Position numbers and translations under genes: made by a program
Part shown: piece by piece, positions 1-7,470 of the stretch
How the letters are laid out: each line of letters begins with the position of its first letter
How positions within the stretch are numbered: position 1 is the first letter of the stretch
Assembly (NCBI GenBank): GCA_003646995.1
Contig: QMLZ01000108.1
Location: 1 to 9,359, forward strand
Reading direction: 5' to 3'
From: Deltaproteobacteria bacterium
GTDB lineage: Bacteria > Desulfobacterota > DSM-4660 > Desulfatiglandales > Desulfatiglandaceae
Length of the DNA: 9,359 nucleotides
Notes under the pieces: generated by a model
Databases searched by the model: none
Seen by the model: only the letters and a program-made list of their open reading frames with translations
Told to the model about the DNA's origin: nothing

Positions 1-897
1 GAGATATCCAAAGGCTCCCAAAACCTGCAAATTTCTTTGAACAGCAATGTACAGGTAGTATTGCCTGAGGTCCTCAGCAAGGGCCTTTTCTATTTTTTCA
101 AGGGCCTTGGCATATCGCTCGAAGAGGATCTCGCGCACTGAATCGTTCAGATTTACATATGGGTCGATTAATAGTGAGGCAAGATCGTAGGCTGGCGGTC
201 CCAGTCTGGCGCCTTGCCAGTCTACAAATCCGATCTTGTCCTTGTGTACAATGATGTTTCTGGACTGAAAGTCTCTATGTATAAGGTAGTCAGCCCTGCT
301 CAAGGAGGCCATTTGAGCAAGATAATCAAAATCAGGGTCAAGAAAAGACAAGTCGTGTTTCAAGCCAAGGTATCCTATCAAAAAGGCCTTTGCAAAATAA
401 CCTGATTCAAGGGATCGCATGACATAGGTATCATATTTAGGAGTCTGGCAGCACCATTGTTGATCAAATCCTGACACTCCATTGACCTGCAATTTCAGGA
501 GTTCATCCAGAACTTTCTCATAGTGGGGGATTGGGTCCGCTTCTTGCCTTGCCACCATTTGGAGGTTTCGCGTTCCCAGGTCGGACACTAGAAAAAAGCC
601 CCTTAGCAGATTGTGAGCAAGCACTTGGGGTACTGCTACACCCCTTTTCCGAAGGTGTCGGCCGATGGCAAGATAAGCCTGATTCTCCTGTCGCAAAAAG
701 TCTTCTGTGGGTGGGTTTGCCATGGCCACAAGGCCCATATCCGGATCAGGGCCCATGATTCTCAAAAACATTCTTGTAGAGCCGTCTGTGGGTATTGGCT
801 TCGCATTCCACTCTTCGGGCTGGTATCCGTGCTTTTGAAGATAACCACCTACGAACCTCAAAAGCTGTTCCTGGAGCTTTTTGGTTTTTGGGTCCAT
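1..897 (-). CDS. AmgK-like sugar kinase (aminoglycoside phosphotransferase fold), 3' end cut by window edge
   Basis: The reading frame is open from an ATG at 897 to base 1 (299 codons) with no stop, so the C-terminus lies outside the window. The protein has the kinase-like phosphotransferase fold. The catalytic loop HRDFQSRN is at residues 207-214 (catalytic D209, metal-binding N214) and the second metal-binding aspartate is D226 in FVDWQG, followed by PAYDLASL. The end RNLQVLGAFGYL resembles the conserved C-terminal part of the AmgK/COG3178 family. AmgK phosphorylates the anomeric carbon of N-acetylmuramate or N-acetylglucosamine to give the 1-phosphate used by MurU. A MurU-like nucleotidyltransferase gene lies about 1.1 kb away on the same strand, with a dnaJ-type gene on the opposite strand between them, so the two are not one simple operon. 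A weak AAGG ribosome site precedes the ATG. The fold assignment is firm; the exact substrate is inferred from neighbours. Confidence 0.85.
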   Translation of the reverse strand, partial: MDPKTKKLQEQLLRFVGGYLQKHGYQPEEWNAKPIPTDGSTRMFLRIMGPDPDMGLVAMANPPTEDFLRQENQAYLAIGRHLRKRGVAVPQVLAHNLLRGFFLVSDLGTRNLQMVARQEADPIPHYEKVLDELLKLQVNGVSGFDQQWCCQTPKYDTYVMRSLESGYFAKAFLIGYLGLKHDLSFLDPDFDYLAQMASLSRADYLIHRDFQSRNIIVHKDKIGFVDWQGARLGPPAYDLASLLIDPYVNLNDSVREILFERYAKALEKIEKALAEDLRQYYLYIAVQRNLQVLGAFGYL

Positions 898-1006
898 GAC
901 TACTTGCCTTTCTTTATATCACCATTATGTTAATTAAATAAGTTGAATTTAGCCACCAAGGGACCGCGGACTTGAGCCACCGACGCTCGGTCCAAATTGA
1001 ATCGGC

Positions 1007-1015
1007 TGATATAAT
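1007..1015 (+). promoter_or_regulatory. Candidate extended -10 promoter for the J-domain gene
   Basis: TGATATAAT contains a perfect TATAAT hexamer preceded by TG one base upstream, the extended -10 form that can work without a good -35. No convincing -35 is visible at the normal distance. Transcription would start near 1022, leaving a leader of about 140 bases before the gene at 1164. The rest of the 266-base gap between the divergent genes (898-1163) holds no coding frame or RNA gene that I can support; a TTAATTAA palindrome and short inverted repeats are present. Confidence 0.4.
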
Positions 1016-1163
1016 ATCGCATGATTTCTGCCGTGACTCCAAAGATTATTTAGGCCTATTTCTCCTTTTTTATGCCGGGATGGTAGGAGGAGGGCTTGAA
1101 CAAAAGTAGAGCATAGCTTCTTGAGAAGGAGCATGAGTTGGTGTTGATAGGTAGGTGAATTTT

Positions 1164-1970
1164 ATGGGAACCGAAGACTATTATGAAATACTAGGCATAG
1201 GCAGGACGGCCACTCAACAAGAGATAAAAGAGGCCTACCGTAGGCTGGCCCTAAAATATCACCCTGACCGGAATCGGGAAAACCCCGAGGCTGCCACTAT
1301 GATGAAGAGGATCAACGAGGCATACGCAGTGCTTTCTGATCCAGAGAAAAGGCGTCAATATGATTTGTTCCAAGATCAATATGGCAGTGGGGCATATCAA
1401 GAATTCAGAGCCAAATACACAGAAGAAGATATTTTCAGGGGTTCTGATGTAGAGCAAATCTTTGATGAGCTTAGCCGGGCTTTTGGGTTTTCTGGTTTTA
1501 ATGAGCTTTTCAGACAGGCCTATGGGTCAGGGTACCGGGGATTCGAGTATAGAACACCGGAAGGTTTCGGCCGGATTTTCGTGTCTTCCCCGATTTTTGG
1601 GCAGCAGAGTCGCCGGGGGCGTGTAACCGGTAAAGCGATGAAATGGCTACTGAGGAAGAAGTGGGGGCTGGAATTTCCGGAAAAAGGAAGGGATCTTTAC
1701 GATATTATTACCATTTCTCCTGAGTTGGCCGCAAATGGTGGAAAATTTCGCTATGTAAACAGGAGCGAGAAGAAGGAATTTGTGGTGTCTATCCCTCCTG
1801 GGATTAGATCCGGCCAGAAAATAAGACTTAGGGGGCTGGGCCAGGAGGGCAGGGACGGCGGCCCACGTGGTGACCTATATCTGAAAGTTAGGGTGAGGGG
1901 AAGATTATTTCAGAAATTGATGAACTTCATTAGGCACAAGTTTTCCCTGCTTTTTACCTCCTCACTGTAA
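1164..1970 (+). CDS. J-domain co-chaperone, CbpA/DnaJ-type without zinc finger
   Basis: This 268-residue protein starts with a clear J domain (about residues 4-70): DYYEILGI at the start, the HPD tripeptide at 33-35, and [17 protein letters not shown] at the end. The HPD motif stimulates the ATPase of DnaK-type Hsp70. There is no CxxCxGxG zinc finger. Residues about 70-170 form an aromatic- and glycine-containing linker. Residues about 175-246 (GRDLYD to [10 protein letters not shown]) match a single DnaJ C-terminal beta domain, where CbpA and DnaJ have two. The last ~20 residues are hydrophobic and basic. I chose the ATG at 1164 because TAGGTGA lies six bases upstream; an in-frame GTG at 1155 falls inside that ribosome site. 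It sits between two minus-strand sugar genes, with only 25 bases between its stop and the convergent nucleotidyltransferase end. Its client is unknown. Confidence 0.9.
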   Translation: MGTEDYYEILGIGRTATQQEIKEAYRRLALKYHPDRNRENPEAATMMKRINEAYAVLSDPEKRRQYDLFQDQYGSGAYQEFRAKYTEEDIFRGSDVEQIFDELSRAFGFSGFNELFRQAYGSGYRGFEYRTPEGFGRIFVSSPIFGQQSRRGRVTGKAMKWLLRKKWGLEFPEKGRDLYDIITISPELAANGGKFRYVNRSEKKEFVVSIPPGIRSGQKIRLRGLGQEGRDGGPRGDLYLKVRVRGRLFQKLMNFIRHKFSLLFTSSL

Positions 1971-1995
1971 CTATCCTTGCTCTTTTTCATACCAA

Positions 1996-2898
1996 TCAAA
2001 ACACCTGATCCCTTATCTCCACACCATCTCCTACATCTTGAGTAACAATCGAATTGACAACGGTCGCCTCTTTGCCGATTTTTGCCCCATCCCACAGGAT
2101 CGAGTTTTCTACCAGTGAGCCTTCTCCTATGCTGCATCCATGACCCACAACACACCAGCCGCCTAAGTGTGATGCGGGATGAGCAACTGCACCTTGGGCA
2201 ATGAGGATTTCCTCGGTTCCTATCATGTCAATGTTTGCCTGCACGTAACTGTCAATGGTTCCAATATCTCTCCAATAATGGCCGCTTGCCATGTAAGAGG
2301 CCACGATTTCCTTGTCATGTATTATGTCACGGTAGGCATCGATAATGCTGTAGAAGGTATTGGGTGGAATGTAATCAAGAACGGACCTAGAAAGTATGTG
2401 AATCCCGGTAAATGCCAAGAGGCCTGGTTGGGTCTCGCTTAAAAAGGCCTCAACATGGCCTTCAGAATTTATGCGCACAAGATTAAACAAGGGGTAATCA
2501 TGGATAACCAGAGTAGCCATGGCCCCACTTTGCCTGTGTCGTTCAACTGGTTTGCGAAGGTCGATGTCAGTAAGTATGTCAGCATTAATGACCAAGAATG
2601 GCTCACAATCCCAGAACTCCTCTACGTTTTTTATGCCTCCCCCGGTGCCTAGGATTTCGTCCTCCACCTCGACATGAATCGGTAGACCAAAATGGGTTCG
2701 GCCTGCAAGGTGCGAAGTTACTTGATGATGTAAATGGTGTGCATTAACTATTATCTCCCTTACACCGTTGCGCTTTAGGTAAGCTATGACACGATCCACA
2801 ACAGGGATGTTGGCCACAGGCATCAAGGCCTTTGGTCGCTTAAGGGTCAAAGGCTCGAGTCGAGTCCCGTAACCTGCTGCGAGTATCATTGCCTTCAT
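1996..2898 (-). CDS. Sugar-1-phosphate nucleotidyltransferase, MurU-like, with beta-helix tail
   Basis: This 300-residue protein transfers a nucleotide to a sugar 1-phosphate. The N-terminal nucleotide-binding signature runs from LAAGYGTRL (residues 6-14) through RPKALMPV (21-28, with the phosphate-contacting K23). LGTGGGIKN (83-91) and NADILTD (105-111, metal-binding D107) follow, and YWRDIGT closes the catalytic domain. From about residue 244 a hexapeptide-like series (VVGHGCSIGEGSLVENSI, then GAKIGKEATVVNSIV) indicates a short left-handed beta helix. Pseudomonas MurU is about 220 residues and lacks this tail, so the architecture is closer to GDP-mannose or GlmU-type enzymes. An AmgK-like kinase on the same strand and a NagZ-like gene diverging from it favour UDP-MurNAc (or UDP-GlcNAc) formation in wall recycling; mannose-1-phosphate guanylyltransferase remains possible. 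The ATG at 2898 has only a weak GGGA ribosome site; a second ATG is three codons in. Confidence 0.85.
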   Translation of the reverse strand: MKAMILAAGYGTRLEPLTLKRPKALMPVANIPVVDRVIAYLKRNGVREIIVNAHHLHHQVTSHLAGRTHFGLPIHVEVEDEILGTGGGIKNVEEFWDCEPFLVINADILTDIDLRKPVERHRQSGAMATLVIHDYPLFNLVRINSEGHVEAFLSETQPGLLAFTGIHILSRSVLDYIPPNTFYSIIDAYRDIIHDKEIVASYMASGHYWRDIGTIDSYVQANIDMIGTEEILIAQGAVAHPASHLGGWCVVGHGCSIGEGSLVENSILWDGAKIGKEATVVNSIVTQDVGDGVEIRDQVF

Positions 2899-2916
2899 GG
2901 CAGAGGTCCCGTTGGC

Positions 2917-2945
2917 TTTACATTTTTGGCATTATGGTCCATATT
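2917..2945 (+). promoter_or_regulatory. Candidate sigma70-type promoter upstream of the GH3 gene
   Basis: TTTACA (2917-2922, five of six matches to the -35 consensus) and CATATT (2940-2945, four of six to the -10) are separated by exactly 17 bases. Transcription would begin near 2952, giving a leader of about 95 bases before the start at 3047. The 148-base gap lies between divergent genes, so it should also hold a minus-strand promoter. CATAAT on the minus strand (2931-2936) is a possible -10 there, but without a good -35. Confidence 0.33.
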
Positions 2946-3046
2946 GGCCACAGTTATTAGGAGTGACCATCAAATGACCCTCATTCTGACATATAGCACG
3001 AAATGGGTTTTGAGATAAACTGCAATTAACAAATCCAGGGGAAACA

Positions 3047-4135
3047 ATGCAGTCTACACTCGAACTTGGCGAACTGGACTCCAAGGTTGCTCAACTCTTC
3101 ATAGTGGGGATGCCGGGCCGCGAGCTGGACGAAAATACAAAGGCCTTGATAACAGATTGGGGTATAGGGGGCATTATCCTTTTTTCCCGTAATGTCAAAG
3201 ATCCGATTCAAACCGCAAGATTATGCAATTCATTACAGGGACTCGCAATTGAAAGCCAAGACAACCCGCTGTTTCTGGCGATCGACCAGGAAGGTGGGAG
3301 GGTTTCCCGTTTTCGTGAACCTTTTTCAGTATTTCCTGGCAACGAGGCCATAGGAAAAAGTGCTAATCCAGAGCAAAGGGCGGAAGATTTTGCGCAAGTT
3401 ACAGCAATGGAAATGGGCCTCGTAGGTCTGAACATGGATCTCGCGCCTGTACTGGATGTACCAAGAGGAGAGCCAGAGGCACACCTCAAAGGTAGAACTT
3501 TTGGGGAAGATCCGGATTTAACAGGCACTTTGGGGAGCATAATCATCAAGACGCTTCAGGGAAACGGCATAATGTCAGTGGCAAAGCACTTCCCAGGATT
3601 GGGGGCAGCCCGCCTTGATCCCCACAAGACCGAGCTCTCAATAAATGTGGATGAGCGTGAGTTACGAGAAGTGGACTTTATACCGTTTGAGAAGGCGATA
3701 GAGAGTGAAGTTGTGGGTATTATGATGTCGCATGCTTATTACCCTGCGCTTGATCCGAACATGCCTGCCACCATGTCTCGTGTTATAATCAGAAATATCT
3801 TGAGAAATGAGCTGGGCTACGAAGGGCTGATCTTAACCGACGACCTGGAAATGGGGGCTGTTACTCGGCACTGGGGGGTGCCTGAGGCAGCGGCACTCGC
3901 TCTAGGGGCTGGGGCTGATTTGTTGCTCATATGTGAAAGCCAAGAACTTGTGCCTGAAGCCATCGCAGAAATAAGAGGAAGGATCCTGCGAGGCGAGATT
4001 TCTGTGCAAAGACTCCATGCGGCCGTAGAAAAAATAGCAGAGGCCAAGCTTGCATATTTTCCTAAGTGGCACCCTGTTTCTGTGGCCAAGGTAAGCGAGT
4101 ATTTCTTTGGGCGAGGATCGGAAAGGAAGACATAA
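3047..4135 (+). CDS. nagZ: Glycoside hydrolase family 3 beta-N-acetylhexosaminidase, NagZ type
   Basis: This 362-residue single-domain GH3 enzyme has the length of cytoplasmic NagZ, which removes N-acetylglucosamine from GlcNAc-anhydroMurNAc muropeptides. GGIILFSRNV and AIDQEGGRV mark the N-terminal barrel. KHFPGLG starts at residue 180, and DPH at 191-193 supplies the Asp-His dyad whose histidine acts as acid/base in NagZ. LTDDLEMGAV around 263-272 carries the catalytic nucleophile, probably D265. The usual KHFPGHG reads KHFPGLG here, but the catalytic histidine is the later one and is kept. No signal peptide or lipobox is seen, consistent with cytoplasmic action. AGGGGA lies five bases before the ATG. 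It diverges from the MurU-like gene, and the next gene starts on the base after its stop codon, so it probably leads a two-gene operon. Confidence 0.92.
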   Translation: MQSTLELGELDSKVAQLFIVGMPGRELDENTKALITDWGIGGIILFSRNVKDPIQTARLCNSLQGLAIESQDNPLFLAIDQEGGRVSRFREPFSVFPGNEAIGKSANPEQRAEDFAQVTAMEMGLVGLNMDLAPVLDVPRGEPEAHLKGRTFGEDPDLTGTLGSIIIKTLQGNGIMSVAKHFPGLGAARLDPHKTELSINVDERELREVDFIPFEKAIESEVVGIMMSHAYYPALDPNMPATMSRVIIRNILRNELGYEGLILTDDLEMGAVTRHWGVPEAAALALGAGADLLLICESQELVPEAIAEIRGRILRGEISVQRLHAAVEKIAEAKLAYFPKWHPVSVAKVSEYFFGRGSERKT

Positions 4136-5071
4136 TTGGCAACCGGGGCTTGTGGTATAGATTGTTCAGTGTGCAGGCTGGATCTACTGGGAGAGTGTTC
4201 CACATGTGGATCAGGAAAAAGCATCGAAGGGGCCAGGAAAAGAGGGGCCCAAGAACGGATATTTGGTGGAGCATGCCCTATCCTGGCCTGTGCGATTGAT
4301 AGTGAAGTGGAATTTTGTCCTAAAGACTGCGACCGGTTTCCCTGCGACAAATTCAGGGATAATCGCTATCCCTTCAGCGAGGCATATTTGAACATGCAAC
4401 AAAGAAGAAGACAGGCTCCTCCCCCCTCCTTAAGCCCCATCGGGGAGGGGGTAACAGTTCCTGAGGAATACTGGCGGGAGCTTTCAAACAGAAACATTGC
4501 AGACCTCTGTGAAAACGCGGGGGCGATCAGGAGATCAACCTTTTCTGTTATCCTGCCTTTTTTCCACTCTTCCCTGCGTATTGATGTAGAAAAAAAACAA
4601 GTGTGTATAGATCTCCGGGGACAATGGGTAACCATTAATCACCCTTTAACGGTTTTGATGGCGGTTGTGTACCTTCTCAATGTTACGGAGGCAGAGCCTT
4701 TAGGTCAAATGGTGGGGGTGCAGGAACTCAAGAGCTTCCATTTTTTCAGAGGGCCACATAAGTTAAAAATCAGCCCTGTATTGAAGCGCTATGAAAACGA
4801 CCTCCGCGGTTTTGAGAATGCAGCCCGAGCGTTGCGCGGTGATAAACTGGATCTGGCTGACCTGGCATTTAAATTCTCCGTATTTCCCAAGATTCCCGTT
4901 TACTACCTGTTGTGGAAAGGGGACGATGAGTTTCCGGCAAATTTAGTGGTCCTTTTTGACAAGAGCATTGAGAATTATCTTGCAGCGGACTCAATATGGG
5001 GAATCGTAAACCTGGTCTCAGACTTGCTTGTTTTGGGAAGGGGTACCGACCCGCTCGCCGCAAGAGGATGA
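4136..5071 (+). CDS. Cysteine-rich DUF3795 / DUF3786 two-domain protein
   Basis: This protein has 311 residues and no known reaction. The first ~75 residues hold ten cysteines (positions 6, 10, 13, 21, 24, 47, 52, 61, 65, 70), starting with ACGIDCSVC and ending with FCPKDCDRFPC. This is the DUF3795 pattern, thought to bind metal or an iron-sulfur cluster. After a proline- and glycine-rich linker (about 94-108) comes a DUF3786-like half (about 112-300) containing FHSSLRIDVEKKQV and SFHFFRGPHKL, with no cysteines. I chose the TTG start at 4136: AAGGAAG lies just upstream, and the first cysteines would be lost with later starts. It follows the nagZ stop without a gap, implying translational coupling. 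Its last 54 bases overlap the convergent methyltransferase. DUF3786 proteins occur mainly in anaerobes. A role as a redox or cluster-binding partner is inference only. Confidence 0.8.
   Translation: MATGACGIDCSVCRLDLLGECSTCGSGKSIEGARKRGAQERIFGGACPILACAIDSEVEFCPKDCDRFPCDKFRDNRYPFSEAYLNMQQRRRQAPPPSLSPIGEGVTVPEEYWRELSNRNIADLCENAGAIRRSTFSVILPFFHSSLRIDVEKKQVCIDLRGQWVTINHPLTVLMAVVYLLNVTEAEPLGQMVGVQELKSFHFFRGPHKLKISPVLKRYENDLRGFENAARALRGDKLDLADLAFKFSVFPKIPVYYLLWKGDDEFPANLVVLFDKSIENYLAADSIWGIVNLVSDLLVLGRGTDPLAARG
4421..4451. repeat. GC-rich palindrome inside the DUF3795/DUF3786 linker
   Basis: CCCCCTCC (4422-4429) and GGAGGGGG (4444-4451) are perfect 8-base inverted arms around a 14-base centre, which itself contains CCCC-AT-CGGGG as an alternative small hairpin. 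The stretch stays in frame and encodes the low-complexity linker PPSLSPIGEG between the two domains. It resembles the short palindromic REP-like units scattered through many genomes, but I see only one copy here. Confidence 0.5.
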
Positions 5072-5713
5072 TGATGTCATCTCGCATAACACCAAGTGAA
5101 TCTCTTCCTCGTCGCTTCTAAGGACCTTTTTCTTTGCCTTAATCTCATAGCTGTCGCTCATGGTTTGGAAAAACTCCATTGAACTTCGGCGCAATCCTTC
5201 GGCCAAAATAATTACTCCCCCAGGGGCCAGGTACCTTTTGAAAAGATTTTCCAGTGGGGTAAAATCTTCTTCCCTGTACACTACCTCTGAGCCAAAAATT
5301 AAGTCAAACTTCCCCTCCAGGTCAGGGTGGTGCCAGTCTAATTTCCTTATCTCTATGCGCTCGCAATTGTTGAGCTTAGCATTGGCCCTGGCAAATTCAA
5401 GCGCATTGGTGTCGTATTCGGTCAGGGTTACCCTATGACCAAAACATGCGGCAATAATCCCAGCTACGCCAAGACCCGCCCCTATCTCCAGACAGGCCCT
5501 GGTGGGGCTTGGAGAGATCGTGCTCATATGAAGGGCAAGTACCACAGATGGCTCCCAGATCCTGGCCCACAAGGGAAAGTCTTTAGGAGAAGTATTCTCA
5601 TCAATTAAGGATTCAAGATCGCTTGGCACATAGAACTTGAATTCTCTGCCTTCTACCCCGATTCGGCAAGTATCGGGTCGAAATTTTTTCCGGAATCGCT
5701 CGAGATCAAACAT
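5018..5713 (-). CDS. Class I SAM-dependent methyltransferase (Methyltransf_16 / METTL-like)
   Basis: This protein has 231 residues. The SAM-binding motif I, LEIGAGLGVAG, is at residues 75-85. TEYDTNALEFARAN follows, with the acidic residues that bind the ribose. FDLIFGSEVVYREED corresponds to motif IV and LAPGGVIILAE to motif VI. The FPLWARIWEPSVVLA segment before motif I (about 46-60) resembles the lysine methyltransferase-like family that includes ETFB and EEF2 methylators, so a protein substrate is plausible. I chose the ATG at 5713 because AGGGGA stands eight bases upstream; the in-frame ATG at 5758 would add 15 residues but has no good ribosome site. The serine- and cysteine-containing tail after LVLCEM lies past the domain and overlaps the convergent DUF3786 gene by 54 bases. 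The substrate is not known. Confidence 0.83.
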   Translation of the reverse strand: MFDLERFRKKFRPDTCRIGVEGREFKFYVPSDLESLIDENTSPKDFPLWARIWEPSVVLALHMSTISPSPTRACLEIGAGLGVAGIIAACFGHRVTLTEYDTNALEFARANAKLNNCERIEIRKLDWHHPDLEGKFDLIFGSEVVYREEDFTPLENLFKRYLAPGGVIILAEGLRRSSMEFFQTMSDSYEIKAKKKVLRSDEEEIHLVLCEMTSSSSCGERVGTPSQNKQV

Positions 5714-5806
5714 GTATTTCGTCCCCTTTCCAAGCAATGTAATGTTTTCGAGTGCCATCCACTCTTGGACTTTTTAGCTAAATGGAGATATCTCATATAG
5801 AAATAA

Positions 5807-5835
5807 TTGGAAAGAGTTTTGTTGCCGATTACAAA
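5807..5835 (+). promoter_or_regulatory. Weak candidate promoter for pgi
   Basis: TTGGAA (5807-5812) and TACAAA (5830-5835) each match four of six consensus bases and are 17 bases apart. The start site would be near 5842, about 64 bases before the pgi start. The same gap contains a perfect GAGATATCTC palindrome at 5785-5794. With such partial matches this is only a suggestion. Confidence 0.22.
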
Positions 5836-5905
5836 ATTACTCCTTTTGGAACAGTCTTCCGTGTGGTAACTAGATAGTGGCATGGAGACAAGGAGGGTAA
5901 CCCTT

Positions 5906-7417
5906 ATGAACGGAATGCGGCTTGTAGGAATAGGAGATAACGCAACAGTTCTTACTCAAAAGGCTAGAGGAGAGGGAAGGCGGAATCCGTTTGTGTCAAA
6001 TTCCTTTAAGCAAGCAAATAGGCTGGTATTAGACCTTACCTATTTACTTGAGGCACCGGGCCCTGGTGCAATACACAGGAAGGACTTTGATACCCTTATT
6101 CCAAAGGCCATGGAGGCCCATGAGCTTTTAAAAGAAAACAAGGGTGACATATATGACAAGGGAATTCCCATGACGGGTTGGCAGGACATGCCGGTTCGAA
6201 TCACCAAAGAGCATCTTTCCAGAATAGTAGAGTCAGCTCAGGAACTTGCCTCAAAGATCGATGCTTACGTATCCCTCGGCATAGGAGGTTCCTATCTCGG
6301 CATTGAGGCCACCATCAGGGCCCTTACCCACCAGTACTTCAACCAATTGAGCAAAGAGGCCAGAGGTGGAGTTCCCGAAATCTATTTTCTCGGGCAGAAC
6401 ATGGACCCAGACTATTTCCGTGACACCCTGGATATGCTGGATGGAAAGAAAGTAGGAATCAATGTGATATCAAAGTCAGGGACCACAACCGAGACAGCCA
6501 TAGGATTTAGAATAATGAGGCGATTGCTTGAGGAAAACTGGGGAGATAGGGCACGGGAATTGATTCTTGTCACTACTGATCCAGAAAAAGGTGCACTTCG
6601 CAGGTTGGCGGAGCAAAAAGGATACAATATGTTTGTTGTCCCAGATGATATAGGAGGAAGGTTTTCCGTGCTCTCGGATGTGGGGCTGGTGGGGCTGGCA
6701 GTGGCCGGGATTGATATTGAGGAATTTGTGGAGGGATTCAAGGACATGAGGGAAAGATGTATGAACGACGACTTCTGGTCCAATCCCTGCCTTGTCCATG
6801 CAGTTGCCAGGCACTTAGCCTATCAAAAAGGAAAAAAGATCGAAGTGGTTGCCACAAATTCCACTGCCCTTTATGGGGTTGCTCGCTGGATGGAGCAGCT
6901 TTTTCCAGAGAGCGAGGGGCACGAAGGGCATGGGATGTGGGTTTCTCCCGCACTTTATTCAGAAAAACTTCATGCCAATGGGCAGATGGTTCAAGACGGA
7001 GAGAGAAATATACTGGAGACATTCCTGTTTTTACGGGAGCACGATAATAGGGTTGGAATCCCAATGGACGAGGAGGATCTAGACGGACTTAATTTTCTGC
7101 CGCAAAATAACCTGGATATGAACTTTGTGAACAGGATGGTGGTCGAAGGACCTGCTTATGCCCACTACAAGGGAGGAGTTCCTTGTATCGTAATCGAGGT
7201 GCCTAGGAGAAATGCCTATAATATAGGCCAGATCTACTACATGATGGAGAGGTCGGTTGCCATCAGCGGATATCTTCTCGGGCATAACCCCTTTATCCAA
7301 CCAGGAGTGGAGGCATATAAGAAGGCCATGTTTGCGCTCATAGGCAAACCCGGGTTCGAGGATTTTAAAAAGGAAATGGAGCGAGAAAAATTAAAAAGGC
7401 CAAGGATAAAATTATAA
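5906..7417 (+). CDS. pgi: Glucose-6-phosphate isomerase
   Basis: The enzyme interconverts glucose 6-phosphate and fructose 6-phosphate in the cytoplasm, linking glycolysis/gluconeogenesis with amino-sugar synthesis. The product has 503 residues. SLGIGGSYLG and SKSGTTTET are the sugar-phosphate-binding SIS segments. DDIGGRFSVLSDVG (from residue 247) is PGI signature 1. PESEGHEGHG carries the catalytic glutamate, and KLHANGQMVQDG resembles the histidine region of the Bacillus-type enzymes. HNPFIQPGVEAYKK ends with the catalytic-lysine signature (K472), with FIQ where most enzymes have FDQ. I chose the ATG at 5906: AGGAGG (5891-5896) is nine bases upstream. An ATG eight codons earlier, at 5882, would place that ribosome site inside the gene. 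Terminated by the hairpin at 7471-7504. Confidence 0.96.
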   Translation: MNGMRLVGIGDNATVLTQKARGEGRRNPFVSNSFKQANRLVLDLTYLLEAPGPGAIHRKDFDTLIPKAMEAHELLKENKGDIYDKGIPMTGWQDMPVRITKEHLSRIVESAQELASKIDAYVSLGIGGSYLGIEATIRALTHQYFNQLSKEARGGVPEIYFLGQNMDPDYFRDTLDMLDGKKVGINVISKSGTTTETAIGFRIMRRLLEENWGDRARELILVTTDPEKGALRRLAEQKGYNMFVVPDDIGGRFSVLSDVGLVGLAVAGIDIEEFVEGFKDMRERCMNDDFWSNPCLVHAVARHLAYQKGKKIEVVATNSTALYGVARWMEQLFPESEGHEGHGMWVSPALYSEKLHANGQMVQDGERNILETFLFLREHDNRVGIPMDEEDLDGLNFLPQNNLDMNFVNRMVVEGPAYAHYKGGVPCIVIEVPRRNAYNIGQIYYMMERSVAISGYLLGHNPFIQPGVEAYKKAMFALIGKPGFEDFKKEMEREKLKRPRIKL

Positions 7418-7470
7418 AGGCGAATTTTGTGGACAGACGGCGAAAATCATGGTAAAACACTCAGAAATTA

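Noticed and set aside
531..933. Plus-strand frames of 75 and 106 codons
   Set aside because: They are antisense to the AmgK-like kinase, whose motifs are on the minus strand, and have no family features.
962..992. Inverted repeat GGACCG / CGGTCC as an RNA gene or terminator
   Set aside because: Only six paired bases around a loop of about 19, no T-run and no tRNA-like arms.
1117..1128. CTTCT-TG-AGAAG dyad as a heat-shock operator before the J-domain gene
   Set aside because: It does not match CIRCE (TTAGCACTC-N9-GAGTGCTAA) and is too short to interpret alone.
949..1134. Minus-strand 61-codon frame in the amgK-dnaJ gap
   Set aside because: No ribosome site or recognisable sequence; the region is better explained as a promoter and leader.
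3208..3549. Minus-strand frame of 113 codons
   Set aside because: Antisense to the GH3 gene with its conserved motifs; the composition is that of a mirrored frame.
3817..4350. Minus-strand frame of 177 codons across the nagZ / DUF3795 junction
   Set aside because: It overlaps two genes with clear domain evidence; rich in Ser and Pro as expected for antisense reading.
5714..5758. Methyltransferase start at ATG 5758
   Set aside because: No good ribosome site there, whereas AGGGGA precedes the in-frame ATG at 5713; kept only as an alternative.
6412..6814. Minus-strand frames of 123 and 112 codons
   Set aside because: Antisense to the central part of pgi, which is conserved throughout.
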